Positions 43,982 to 51,094 of a DNA stretch of 51,094 bases are shown here, one piece after another. The position numbers and the translations under genes are program-made. The stretch comes from Cytobacillus citreus. GTDB lineage: Bacteria; Bacillota; Bacilli; Bacillales; Cytobacillaceae. Location: positions 1 to 51,094 of the forward strand of contig NZ_JAGYPM010000009.1 in NCBI RefSeq assembly GCF_018343665.1, in the 5' to 3' direction. How positions within the stretch are numbered: the stretch's first letter is position 1; every line of letters begins with the position of its first letter. The notes below the pieces were generated by a model. That model was given only the letters and a program-made list of their open reading frames with translations, did not search any database and had not been told where the DNA came from.

Positions 43982-44899
43982 ATGGAACTGCTACAGCTTA
44001 AATATTTTTTAACCGTGGCTAAATTAGAGCATATGACGAAAGCCGCACAAGAGCTTCATATCGCCCAACCAGCATTAAGTAGAACGATTCAACGGCTGGA
44101 AGAGGACTTGGGGGTACCATTGTTTGATCGTAAAGCACGGCAAATTCGTTTAAATCCTTTTGGGAAGGCCTTTGAAGCAAAAGTGAAGGCCGCAATCCAT
44201 TTGCTCGAAGAGGGGCGTCGAGAAGTAGAAGATCTATCAGGCTTAAAACAAGGTCGTATTTACCTGGCAGTTATGAATATGGAACAGGTTAGAGAACCTT
44301 TGCAGAACTTTTTGGCTGAACATCCAGAGGTTAATTTCCGGATGTTTCAATCGTCTATGGAGGATTTTGAGAACATTGAAACAAACCATGAAGTAGACTT
44401 CTATTTAACTTCGTTTCCGATTCAACAAGAGGGATTCAGTGAAATTCCATTGGTAAAGGAAAAGCTCTATCTCGCTGTGCCGCACGGACATAAATATGCA
44501 AACCGCAAAGCAATTCACCTTAGTGAAGTATCAGCTGAACCTTTTGTTGGATACAAAGAAAATTCTCCTTTACGGGTGATGAATGATGACCTTTGTGATA
44601 AAGCGGGTTTTCGTCCGAAGATGGTGTGTGAAACAGAAGATCCAGCTAGTATCGCAGAACTTGTTCGTTCTGGATTCGGTGTTTCCATTGTCGGTGGCTG
44701 TAAAAGTGGAGAGGAGCTGGACTTAGTCAAACTGCCAATCGAAGATCCTGCAGGTGAAAGGATTTTTCGGATAGCCTGGCAGAAAGATCGTTATTTATCA
44801 CAGGCAGCGATTGCATTTCGAGATTTTATCGTCACCTATTTCAGGGATGAAGAACACACAATAGGAAGTGAGAGTAGGAAAGCATTGATGTTACGATAG
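43982..44899 (+). CDS. LysR-family transcriptional regulator
   Basis: 305 residues. The winged HTH MELLQLKYFLTVAKLEHMTK AAQELHIAQPALSRTIQRLE is followed by the effector domain. GGAGGGAATTGTAAATG gives the start. It is divergent from the MFS remnant, quinone reductase and FMN reductase operon, its likely target. The effector may be a quinone or electrophile (inference from the neighbours). A terminator follows at 44964. Confidence 0.93.
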   Translation: MELLQLKYFLTVAKLEHMTKAAQELHIAQPALSRTIQRLEEDLGVPLFDRKARQIRLNPFGKAFEAKVKAAIHLLEEGRREVEDLSGLKQGRIYLAVMNMEQVREPLQNFLAEHPEVNFRMFQSSMEDFENIETNHEVDFYLTSFPIQQEGFSEIPLVKEKLYLAVPHGHKYANRKAIHLSEVSAEPFVGYKENSPLRVMNDDLCDKAGFRPKMVCETEDPASIAELVRSGFGVSIVGGCKSGEELDLVKLPIEDPAGERIFRIAWQKDRYLSQAAIAFRDFIVTYFRDEEHTIGSESRKALMLR

Positions 44900-44963
44900 A
44901 AGATGACTGTTAGAGAAAGCGTCAAGAAAACGCATTTACAACGCTAAGTAAGTGGCAGTATTT

Positions 44964-45005
44964 AAAAGCCCAATTTATTGTGATTATGTGATTTTGGGCT
45001 TTTTG
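44964..45005 (+). terminator. Intrinsic terminator of the lysR gene
   Basis: AAAAGCCCAA ttattgtgattatgtga TTGGGCTTTTTG, 65 bp after the stop codon. Confidence 0.85.
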
Positions 45006-45121
45006 TTGCTCCACAGTCCTCGCCCGTTTGTTGAAGAGATTATTTAGCTTAACATTTTTCCACGCGATAATCCGAATACCCTTTATATTTTACTGATAAT
45101 GGATCTCTTTCCCACACTTGC

Positions 45122-45182
45122 TGGCTCAGATGTCCGCAAACAGTGGCTCAAAACTCCGCATAGCTGGCTAATTCTGTCCGCA
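45122..45182 (-). repeat. IS21-like multiple terminal repeats, right end
   Basis: Three inverted units: TGGCTCAGATGTCCGCA (45122-45138), TGGCTCAAAACTCCGCA (45144-45160) and TGGCTAATTCTGTCCGCA (45165-45182), spaced 21-22 bp. Inverted counterpart of 41410-41492, with the outermost unit 18 bp at both ends. Confidence 0.82.
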
Positions 45183-45340
45183 ATACTCATTTAGAGTTTT
45201 ATCCCTATAAAAACAAACCCTATCTTGTTAACAAGGCTTGCTTTTCTGCTTGAATATATTTTTGAGAGTGAAGTAAAAGTCATGTGATTATTCAGTAAAA
45301 TAAAAATTAGATAATGTTATAAAAGAATGATGAAATAACA

Positions 45341-45382
45341 AAGGAGAGCCATTCAATAATTGAACAACTCTCCTTTTTTTTA
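45341..45382. terminator. Bidirectional terminator
   Basis: AAGGAGAG ccattcaataattgaacaa CTCTCCTT followed by TTTTTTT; on the minus strand the stem is followed by GTTATTTCATC. It lies 60 bp after the dehydrogenase stop. Confidence 0.7.
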
Positions 45383-45440
45383 TATATCTTTATTTATCTC
45401 CTGCGAATCAAGAATATTCCAGGAGCACCTTCCTCTCATC

Positions 45441-46463
45441 TTAATAAAAATGCAGCGGATACGTACGATAGCTTGCAACTGGCATTTTTTCAGTTGTATA
45501 GAAGCCTGGAGCAGCTTTTAATAAATCTGGAATTCGATTCACAACTGTTGCGCAGGTTAATTCTACTGTGGCAGGATTAGAAATCTTCACAACGGTTTCT
45601 GGCTCACCTTGAATGACCCAATCATTACAATCCGTTTCACCTTCAGCATACACTTTGCCGATACATTCGCTAACAATCACAGGTCCTTGATGGGTTACAG
45701 TAGTCACAACAGCTGACATTCCTGTCGCATGTCCAGCAGGAATCGTTTTTCCTAAAGTTTCTGAGTATAAATCTTCGTCATGTGTCATTGGCACTAGTTT
45801 CTGATTTTGAGATTTAATCGTCCAGCCAAATTGGGAACATTGCCATTCATTTGAATTTCTCATAAAGGATGGAAGATCATTATTGCTAGCAATTTTTTCT
45901 TCAAATTCTTCTAATGATAAACCTGCTCCATGCACTTCGGCGAGAGCAATTCCATAATGCTCGACATTATAGCTGGATTTCCCTTCAATGCGAATAATAT
46001 TATGTGTAGCACCAGCTAAAGTTGTGATTAAGTTGCCCCAGAATACATCTTGGTAGCCAGACCCTGTTAATGTACAATGATGATCTTTTGCTAAGCGGTC
46101 TAAACGATTCGTAATTTCAGGTGAAGTGGTCCATGGATAAAAAGCTTCTTCACAAGTAGAGATCGCATTTACGCCGTGACGAGCAGCCAATTCAAAAGCA
46201 TCAATTGTGTCTGTCATTAAACTCTTCGTCATAATAATACAAACATCTGCATCCGTTTCTTTAAATACTTCCTCAGCATTACTTCTAATTGGGATATTTA
46301 GTTTTACATCTAATCCAGCGACCTCACCTATATCCTTACCAATTATAGCTGGATTCGAATCAATTGCTCCAACAATTTCTGCACCTTTTTCATATAAATA
46401 ACGCAAGCTGACCATACCCATTTTTCCACAACCATATTGAATAACGCGAACTTTTTCTAACAT
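45441..46463 (-). CDS. NAD(P)H-dependent amine dehydrogenase-like protein (2,4-diaminopentanoate dehydrogenase family)
   Basis: 340 residues, ATG 46463 with GGAGG 8 nt upstream. The N-terminal Rossmann fold (VIQYGCGKMGMVSLRYLYEK GAEIVGAID) resembles dihydrodipicolinate reductase. The middle STCEEAFYPW and GSGYQDVFWGNLITTLAGA are signature motifs of the ornithine-degradation enzyme 2,4-diaminopentanoate dehydrogenase and of native amine dehydrogenases. Reversible oxidative deamination of an amine or diamine is the likely reaction; the substrate is not known. Expressed from a MerR-type promoter (46534-46564), with the MerR gene directly upstream. Confidence 0.82.
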   Translation of the reverse strand: MLEKVRVIQYGCGKMGMVSLRYLYEKGAEIVGAIDSNPAIIGKDIGEVAGLDVKLNIPIRSNAEEVFKETDADVCIIMTKSLMTDTIDAFELAARHGVNAISTCEEAFYPWTTSPEITNRLDRLAKDHHCTLTGSGYQDVFWGNLITTLAGATHNIIRIEGKSSYNVEHYGIALAEVHGAGLSLEEFEEKIASNNDLPSFMRNSNEWQCSQFGWTIKSQNQKLVPMTHDEDLYSETLGKTIPAGHATGMSAVVTTVTHQGPVIVSECIGKVYAEGETDCNDWVIQGEPETVVKISNPATVELTCATVVNRIPDLLKAAPGFYTTEKMPVASYRTYPLHFY

Positions 46464-46493
46464 CACATTTTCCTCCTTGGTTTGTTCAAAATT

Positions 46494-46515
46494 TCACATG
46501 TTGTTATACATGTGA
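46494..46515. promoter_or_regulatory. Palindrome in the 5' leader of the dehydrogenase gene
   Basis: TCACATGT tgttat ACATGTGA, a perfect 8-bp dyad downstream of the MerR promoter -10 and about 30 bp before the start codon. It could be a second operator or an mRNA hairpin. Confidence 0.5.
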
Positions 46516-46533
46516 TAGAATTTCTATATTTAT

Positions 46534-46564
46534 ATCGTAAACCTTATTGTTACAATAGGGTCAA
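46534..46564 (-). promoter_or_regulatory. MerR-type promoter with 19-bp spacer
   Basis: On the minus strand TTGACC (-35, 46559-46564), then exactly 19 bp, then TACGAT (-10, 46534-46539). The spacer contains the dyad CCCTATTG taa CAATAAGG. An overlong spacer filled by a dyad is the hallmark of promoters that MerR proteins activate by untwisting DNA. The -35 overlaps the stop codon of the merR gene itself. Confidence 0.8.
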
Positions 46565-47409
46565 GCACTATTTGATTTTTTTTTCACAGGAATTTGCAGT
46601 TTCATAATCATCTGGCGTTCATACTGTGTCCAGCACGGCAATTCCACAATAACCTCACAAATATAATCTCCTGCAATTTCAAACTGATTTTCCTCTATGT
46701 AATCGATTAATTTAAAGGCATACTCTTCCTCCTGCGAAAAGTGATCACAGTAAATCGATACGTATTCATGTGCAGGCAGAACCTCTATCCCCTTTGCGTT
46801 GAAAAAATCAGCATCAACTAGCATGAAAATTTCTGTAGACGTTAGCTTCCGCTGTTTAATGGACTCCATACGAGTAATCGAGCCTACATTACAAAAATAC
46901 GAAGTTGGGAACTGATGAATAAGGGCTAGATCCCTTAGCTCTCTCAATATATATTCATAGGTTTCTAACTGATCATCATAAATATCTTTTTTACCGTCAT
47001 AGCAGTAAATTTTTCGTTTGGGTAGATAATTCCTCTCAACTACTCCCATTTTCGGGATTTGCATATAAGTCCTATAGTTTTCGTCTGCTACTTTAAGCGT
47101 TTTTTTCATTTGTGCAAGCTTATTCATTTTTTGATCAATCAATTGAATTTGTTCATCAAGAAGCTTAGGAATTGAATCTACATCCTTTTCTGCAAAAACA
47201 TCTTTCATTTCTTGCAGTGTAAAACCCATATATTTTAAATACTTTATAAAATCAAGACATGCACATTGCTTAATACTGTAAAAACGATAGTTTGTTTCTG
47301 GATCAATATAGCTTGGTGACAGTAGACCGATTTTGTCATAATGATGTAAGGTTTGAATCGAAATATTGTTTAGCTTCGCCATTTTCCCAATTGGAACCTT
47401 TTCTTGCAT
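46561..47409 (-). CDS. MerR-family regulator with GyrI-like effector-binding domain
   Basis: 282 residues. HTH: PIGKMAKLNNISIQTLHHYD KIGLLSPSYIDPETNYRFYS, then a dimerisation coiled coil (about 85-125), then a BmrR/GyrI-type ligand domain with PAHEYVSIYCDHFSQEEEYA and ending FEIAGDYICEVIVELP. Such proteins sense organic cations or drugs. It ends exactly at the promoter that drives the amine dehydrogenase gene. GGAGG before the ATG. Confidence 0.92.
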   Translation of the reverse strand: MQEKVPIGKMAKLNNISIQTLHHYDKIGLLSPSYIDPETNYRFYSIKQCACLDFIKYLKYMGFTLQEMKDVFAEKDVDSIPKLLDEQIQLIDQKMNKLAQMKKTLKVADENYRTYMQIPKMGVVERNYLPKRKIYCYDGKKDIYDDQLETYEYILRELRDLALIHQFPTSYFCNVGSITRMESIKQRKLTSTEIFMLVDADFFNAKGIEVLPAHEYVSIYCDHFSQEEEYAFKLIDYIEENQFEIAGDYICEVIVELPCWTQYERQMIMKLQIPVKKKSNSA

Positions 47410-47700
47410 CTTAAACCTCCTAGCTGTCTATCAAAGTAGAAAAAATGATTACTTTTATTATGACATCTAAAGAGTATAATTTTACCATATAATTTTGAAC
47501 ATTTTATGGAATAGAAACATCATAGAGTTCTAGTTATAGTACTGGAAGCAGAATGACATTCCCAAAATGAGACTGAAATTCAAATTGGGATAGCAGATCA
47601 AAATGATTGAGTTTATGGATGCATTAAATAATTATTCATGTCTTTAGCTGATGCAAGTTTGACAAGTATCCTGAATAAAAAACGGGCCAGAGTCCACTAT

Positions 47701-48645
47701 TTATTCCAAAGGGGCTATATGCTGCATTATTGATAGAACATTATCATAGATTATATTTTTTAACATAGCAGGACGAATTGAAATAATTGTTTTTTCAAAC
47801 CTTAAAAAGTAGTTTGCGATAAAGTCTATTTCAGTTCTGTTAAAATAGCCAGTTATAATATAATTCTCATTCTCTTTTTTGATGCTCATAGAAGGGTAGT
47901 TTTCTTTATCAAAAATATCTTTTCCATTTTTATTAACAAGGACAGTGAAATCAATAGCATCAGGCCTTCTATGAAAAGTATCAAGATAACTTAGTAATTC
48001 TTCCAACTTTTTTGGGTTAGTATTGTTTGTTTCTGTGATGGAAAGAATTTTGTCACATCTAAGTATTCTGATGCTCTCTGTTTTAAAATTAAAGATTTTA
48101 GCATACCATTGCCCAAACTTAGATTCTATTCGAATGAATTGGGACACTATTCTCTCCTTTTTCTCTTTTTGTAAATAGACTAAACTGTATACTTTTTCAG
48201 CAAAAATACCTTGTAAAATCTCTTTTAAATATGGACTAAAGTTACTGTGATTTGTTACCTCAAAGGAAAGCGTTTTTTCCATAGTGGAAATATTTGCACG
48301 TACATTTTCAGGTAATACATTTCTAAATTTATTTTCAAGGGTAATACTTTCTACGTTAAATGGTTTTGTTTTGTATCCATTTAATGTAAGTAGTGAAAAG
48401 TATAAAGCGTACATTTCATCTACATTAAAAAAAATAGGAGATAAAATACTATTTTCTAAGATTTTATAGCTACCATTTCTACCTAATTCAGAAAATATAG
48501 GTACCCCAATTTCTTCTAATGATTGAATATCTCGAAGTGCTGTACTTTTAGAAATATGGTATCTATCCATTAAGTCTTTCAAATTAAAATTCCTTTTGTG
48601 GTTAAGAAAAATAAGCATATCGTTTATTCGCTCAGATTTTTTCAT
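47701..48645 (-). CDS. YafY-type transcriptional regulator (HTH_11 + WYL domain)
   Basis: 314 residues from ATG 48645 (GGAGGG upstream). HTH: RINDMLIFLNHKRNFNLKDL MDRYHISKSTALRDIQSLEE. WYL domain at about 140-220 (KFGQWYAKIFNFKTESIRIL RCDKI) and a C-terminal WCX region. Divergent from a VOC protein gene 84 bp away, a common pairing in Bacilli where the regulator controls the VOC gene. Confidence 0.9.
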   Translation of the reverse strand: MKKSERINDMLIFLNHKRNFNLKDLMDRYHISKSTALRDIQSLEEIGVPIFSELGRNGSYKILENSILSPIFFNVDEMYALYFSLLTLNGYKTKPFNVESITLENKFRNVLPENVRANISTMEKTLSFEVTNHSNFSPYLKEILQGIFAEKVYSLVYLQKEKKERIVSQFIRIESKFGQWYAKIFNFKTESIRILRCDKILSITETNNTNPKKLEELLSYLDTFHRRPDAIDFTVLVNKNGKDIFDKENYPSMSIKKENENYIITGYFNRTEIDFIANYFLRFEKTIISIRPAMLKNIIYDNVLSIMQHIAPLE

Positions 48646-48728
48646 ATTTCCCTCCAATAAAGGTGTCATGAATTGATACCTTTTTAGTCTATATTATAAT
48701 TATCAACTATAAAAGGAGTAAGATATGT

Positions 48729-49172
48729 ATGACATTAGAAATTGCTATTTTTTTATCAATGAATGGAAAAGCAAAGGAGGCAATAGACTTTTATATACGT
48801 AATTTAAACGCTAAAAAGTTAATGATTGTTACGTATGAAGATATGGCCAAAAGAGATAATTCTTTTGAAATCACTAGCGAAAATAAAAATCATATTTCTC
48901 ATTCCGTTTTACAAATTGGAAAAACAAAGCTAATGATAGCAGAAGATACAATGAACCCAAGCGAAAGTTATAACATTGGAAATAATACGTCACTTTGCAT
49001 TCAAAGTGCCAATTTAGAAGAAATACAAAGTTTTTATAGTAATTTGATTTCTGATGAGAGAGTAAAAATAATTACTCCATTAGAAAAAAATGTTTTTAGT
49101 GAAGCATATGGTATTGTAGAAGATCCTTTTGGGATACAAATTCAATTAATGTATGATGAACGATTAAATTAA
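48729..49172 (+). CDS. VOC-family protein (PhnB/YjdN-like)
   Basis: 147 residues. IFLSMNGKAKEAIDFYIRNL NAKKL and VLQIGKTKLMIAED are the two beta-alpha-beta modules of PhnB-like VOC proteins; it ends with GIVEDPFGIQIQLMYDE (metal-ligand strand). Related proteins are annotated as glyoxalase or bleomycin-resistance-like. AAAAGGAG precedes the start. Substrate unknown. Confidence 0.88.
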   Translation: MTLEIAIFLSMNGKAKEAIDFYIRNLNAKKLMIVTYEDMAKRDNSFEITSENKNHISHSVLQIGKTKLMIAEDTMNPSESYNIGNNTSLCIQSANLEEIQSFYSNLISDERVKIITPLEKNVFSEAYGIVEDPFGIQIQLMYDERLN

Positions 49173-49192
49173 TATGGTATAAACATTTAATT

Positions 49193-49275
49193 TGTCAGTT
49201 GGAAAAGCAACCGCACTGCCAAAACCTTGAATAATTCGCAGCATCGATAATGTACCAAAGTTCGGAGCTCCTGAC
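49193..49275 (-). pseudogene. MFS transporter fragment
   Basis: On the minus strand GAPNFGTLSMLRIIQGFGSA VAFPTD, matching the RIIQGxGxAxxxPT motif of drug-exporter helix 4. It has no start or end and about 27 codons remain. Confidence 0.6.
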
Positions 49276-49317
49276 TGCTAAAAACGAAAATGAAGGATTC
49301 GAACAGATGGTTGTGTA

Positions 49318-49494
49318 GCTTTGAAATATAGTTTGATCAAAAATACCTCGCAAAACCCATATATTATGATAAATAAAAAGAATCCATTTTGAAAAAGAGA
49401 TTGATCAAAATGGATTCTTATCCAGCAAATTTAAGTTTGGTAGTTATAAAAAGTTTGATCATTTTCTACCTATATTGTTCCACAATCGCGCCCG
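49318..49494. repeat. 177-bp dispersed intergenic repeat, copy B
   Basis: Matches 29864-30039 in the same orientation over the full length, including the AAGAATCCATTTTGA hairpin, three TTTGATCA-type motifs and a final GCGCCCG. It lies directly before the IS110 element. Confidence 0.85.
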
Positions 49495-49504
49495 ATCGTA
49501 ATAT

Positions 49505-49540
49505 AAGGTCAGCCAGTTTTTTCTGGTTGACCTTTTTTCA
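49505..49540 (+). terminator. Intrinsic terminator hairpin
   Basis: AAGGTCAGCCAG tttttt CTGGTTGACCTT followed by TTTTC. It isolates the IS110 element from upstream transcription. Confidence 0.8.
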
Positions 49541-49549
49541 TGAGGTCTT

Positions 49550-49738
49550 ATGATAGCGGTAGTCGGGGTAGAACGTAGCGCCCGTGGGACTGGATCCCGT
49601 CAGCAAAACTGTTCGCCCCCTACTTGTATAAACATGTTTCTGGCTGGTTGGGACATTGATCCCGTTTAACAAGCGAACCTATGGCATTACAAGGAGTTTA
49701 GGGGTTACCGACTAATTCATTTCTAGGAGGAGATTGAT
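49550..49738 (+). ncRNA. Probable bridge RNA region of the IS110 element
   Basis: IS110-family elements carry a noncoding region next to the recombinase gene that encodes a bridge RNA with target- and donor-binding loops. Here 190 bp precede the transposase without an open frame, GC-richer than the surroundings. Two similar hairpins are visible: GTGGGACTGGATCCCGT (about 49587-49603) and TTGGGACATTGATCCCGTTT (about 49649-49668). The repeated GGGAC...GATCCC stems are candidates for the two loops. The exact ends are not determinable. Confidence 0.5.
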
Positions 49739-49740
49739 AA

Positions 49741-50979
49741 ATGAATCCAGTGATTGGTCTGGATGTTTCAAAAGGAGAGAGTCAGGTTCAAGCCTTTTTA
49801 GATAAAGGAAAACCTTATCGTAAAAGCTTTAGTGTAAAGCATACTTTGGATGGTTTAGATAGTTTATTAGATTTCTTAAAGGAGGTTACGATAGCATCAG
49901 AGGGGATGAAACCTTCGGTTATCTTGGAATCAACTGGTCCTTATCATTCCCCTGTTGTCCAGTTTTTAGATGAACAAGACTATGTGTATATTATGGTGAA
50001 CCCTCTTGTGTCTCATCGCTCACGTAGTGCCAATCTTAGAAAGGTAAAGACAGACCCTGTAGATGCGTACCAACTTTGCGAGCTATTCTACAAGGAAGAG
50101 TTAGAGCCTCATAGAAAAAGAGGAATTCAGTTATTAAATCTAAGAAACCTCACCAGACAACAGGAAGCAATTGTAGGTGTCTCATCTCAAACAAAATTAC
50201 AATTACAAACTCTATTGGATCAAGTATTCCCTGAGTATCGAGGTGTTTTTGGAGCTCTATATTCCAGAGTCTCTTTAAATGTCCTTAATACATTTCCTAC
50301 ATCAGAGTCTGTATTAAAAGTATCAAAGTCAGCGTTAATCGACATTATTTCATCCTTGTGTAAGAGTCGATCAAATCAGTGGGCTGAAGAGAAAGCAGAG
50401 AAACTTATTGAGGCGGCTGAAAGAAATCCATTTCAACATAATATGTACGACAGTCACATCTTTAATCTTAAGATATTAATCAATATCGTTCTTCAATACG
50501 AAGAGCACCTATCGAAGTTAGCAGCTGAAATAGATGCCCTCGCTGAAGAATTGGAAGAATATAAGATTATCCAATCTATCCCTGGTATCGGAGAAAAAAT
50601 TGCGGCAACAATCATCTCAGAAATTGGAGAGATAGAAAGGTTTAATCACCCTAAAAAGTTAGTTGCATTTGCAGGAATAGACCCTAGTGTTTACTCTTCT
50701 GGTCGATTTACAGCTACAAAAAACAAAATTACTAAACGAGGATCTAGCCGATTAAGACGATCTCTATATATGGCTGTAAGATGCGGTATTCGTGATACCA
50801 GAAAGCAAAAGACAACAGATGAGATCATTGCAAGAAACAAAAAACTACGAGAGTTTTATGATAAAAAACGCGATGAAGGTAAACCATTTAGGGTTGCAGT
50901 TATTGCTTGTGTGAATAAGCTCTTACATTGGATCTATGCCTTATTGAAAAGCAAAACAACCTTCCAAGATATAGCTTAA
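49741..50979 (+). CDS. IS110-family transposase (DEDD recombinase)
   Basis: 412 residues, typical length. N-terminal RuvC-like DEDD domain: VIGLDVSKGESQVQAFL, LESTGPYHSPVVQFL, LRKVKTDPVDAYQLCELFY. C-terminal Transposase_20 domain: IPGIGEKIAATIISEIGEIE and AFAGIDPSVYSSG with the catalytic Ser. The gene is intact, with CTAGGAGGAG before the ATG. It should work with the bridge RNA from the upstream region. A decayed C-terminal relative is at 23084-23190. Confidence 0.95.
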   Translation: MNPVIGLDVSKGESQVQAFLDKGKPYRKSFSVKHTLDGLDSLLDFLKEVTIASEGMKPSVILESTGPYHSPVVQFLDEQDYVYIMVNPLVSHRSRSANLRKVKTDPVDAYQLCELFYKEELEPHRKRGIQLLNLRNLTRQQEAIVGVSSQTKLQLQTLLDQVFPEYRGVFGALYSRVSLNVLNTFPTSESVLKVSKSALIDIISSLCKSRSNQWAEEKAEKLIEAAERNPFQHNMYDSHIFNLKILINIVLQYEEHLSKLAAEIDALAEELEEYKIIQSIPGIGEKIAATIISEIGEIERFNHPKKLVAFAGIDPSVYSSGRFTATKNKITKRGSSRLRRSLYMAVRCGIRDTRKQKTTDEIIARNKKLREFYDKKRDEGKPFRVAVIACVNKLLHWIYALLKSKTTFQDIA

Positions 50980-51005
50980 CTACTACATCTAACTATCAAA
51001 TGAAA

Positions 51006-51043
51006 AACCTTCCAAACAGTATATTCGGAAGGTTATTTGTCAT
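51006..51043 (+). terminator. Intrinsic terminator after the IS110 transposase
   Basis: AACCTTCC aaacagtatattc GGAAGGTT followed by ATTTGTC, 26 bp after the stop. Confidence 0.7.
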
Positions 51044-51094
51044 GGACAATTTAAGTATAGCATGGATAAATAAAGTTTTTTATTAAAAAATGTT

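Larger units (their letters stand above)
41410..45182. mobile_element. Possible IS21-like end-bounded cassette without transposase genes
   Basis: Inverted arrays of TGCGGA...GAGCCA units at 41410-41492 and 45122-45182 define a 3.8-kb unit, outward facing as the two ends of one element. No istA or istB is present. Inside are a LysR regulator, an MFS remnant, a quinone reductase and an FMN reductase. It could be a cassette mobilised in trans, or an element that lost its transposase by replacement. Confidence 0.5.

Overview
The window looks like an accessory, IS-rich segment of the chromosome (or a large plasmid) of a low-GC, endospore-forming Bacillaceae/Planococcaceae-type Firmicute. Most genes have strong AGGAGG-type ribosome binding sites, ATG/GTG/TTG starts and T-rich intrinsic terminators, and the families present (EcsB, YhfM-like, YczE-like, DUF1904, DUF5634, a YwaC-like alarmone synthetase, YafY/WYL regulator) are typical of Bacilli. 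The species cannot be named from the sequence alone. Gene decay is conspicuous: at least a dozen truncated, frameshifted or nonsense-interrupted genes lie between intact ones.

Layout. (1) 1-162 is the end of an IS3-family element whose complete, identical-looking copy is at 27556-28894 in the opposite orientation. (2) 283-6894 is a Tn3-family transposon with 34-bp terminal inverted repeats (GGGGT...ACGCTAAG type). It carries a GC-richer lactococcin-972-type ABC exporter operon, an intramembrane-sensing two-component system, a serine resolvase lacking a catalytic Arg, and a broken transposase. (3) 7051-8760 is a small alarmone synthetase followed by a TetR regulator, with three TGACAnnnTGTCA dyads at its promoter. 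(4) 9051-13060 is a large secreted subtilase plus the wreck of a second one. (5) 14295-16175 is an ImmA/IrrE-type metallopeptidase operon. (6) 16539-20450 holds an ECF sigma/anti-sigma pair, a broken EamA permease, a lipoprotein protease and a structured RNA candidate. (7) 20711-25700 has an isochorismatase-like hydrolase, a beta-propeller protein and a graveyard of fragments (IS110, M29 aminopeptidase, cohesin/dockerin protein). (8) 25770-27454 is a divergent LysR/YczE pair.

(9) 29055-41400 mixes a poly-gamma-glutamate hydrolase, orphan EcsB, TPR and HTH proteins, a repeat protein, a catalase interrupted by one stop codon, small membrane proteins, an IS3 remnant, SelO and DUF5634. (10) 41410-45182 is bracketed by inverted sets of 17-18 bp TGCGGA...GAGCCA repeats (IS21-like multiple terminal repeats). 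Between them are not istAB genes but a LysR-controlled quinone-reductase/FMN-reductase operon with a deleted MFS gene. (11) 45441-47409 is a MerR regulator and an amine-dehydrogenase-like enzyme joined by a textbook 19-bp-spacer MerR promoter. (12) 47701-50979 has a WYL regulator, a VOC protein, and an IS110 element with a probable bridge-RNA region.

Functionally the intact genes form small sense-and-respond modules: peptide sensing and export (Tn3 cargo), stringent-response alarmone under a TetR-type switch, redox detoxification under LysR, and amine/aldehyde metabolism under MerR. Mobile elements appear to have shuffled these into place.
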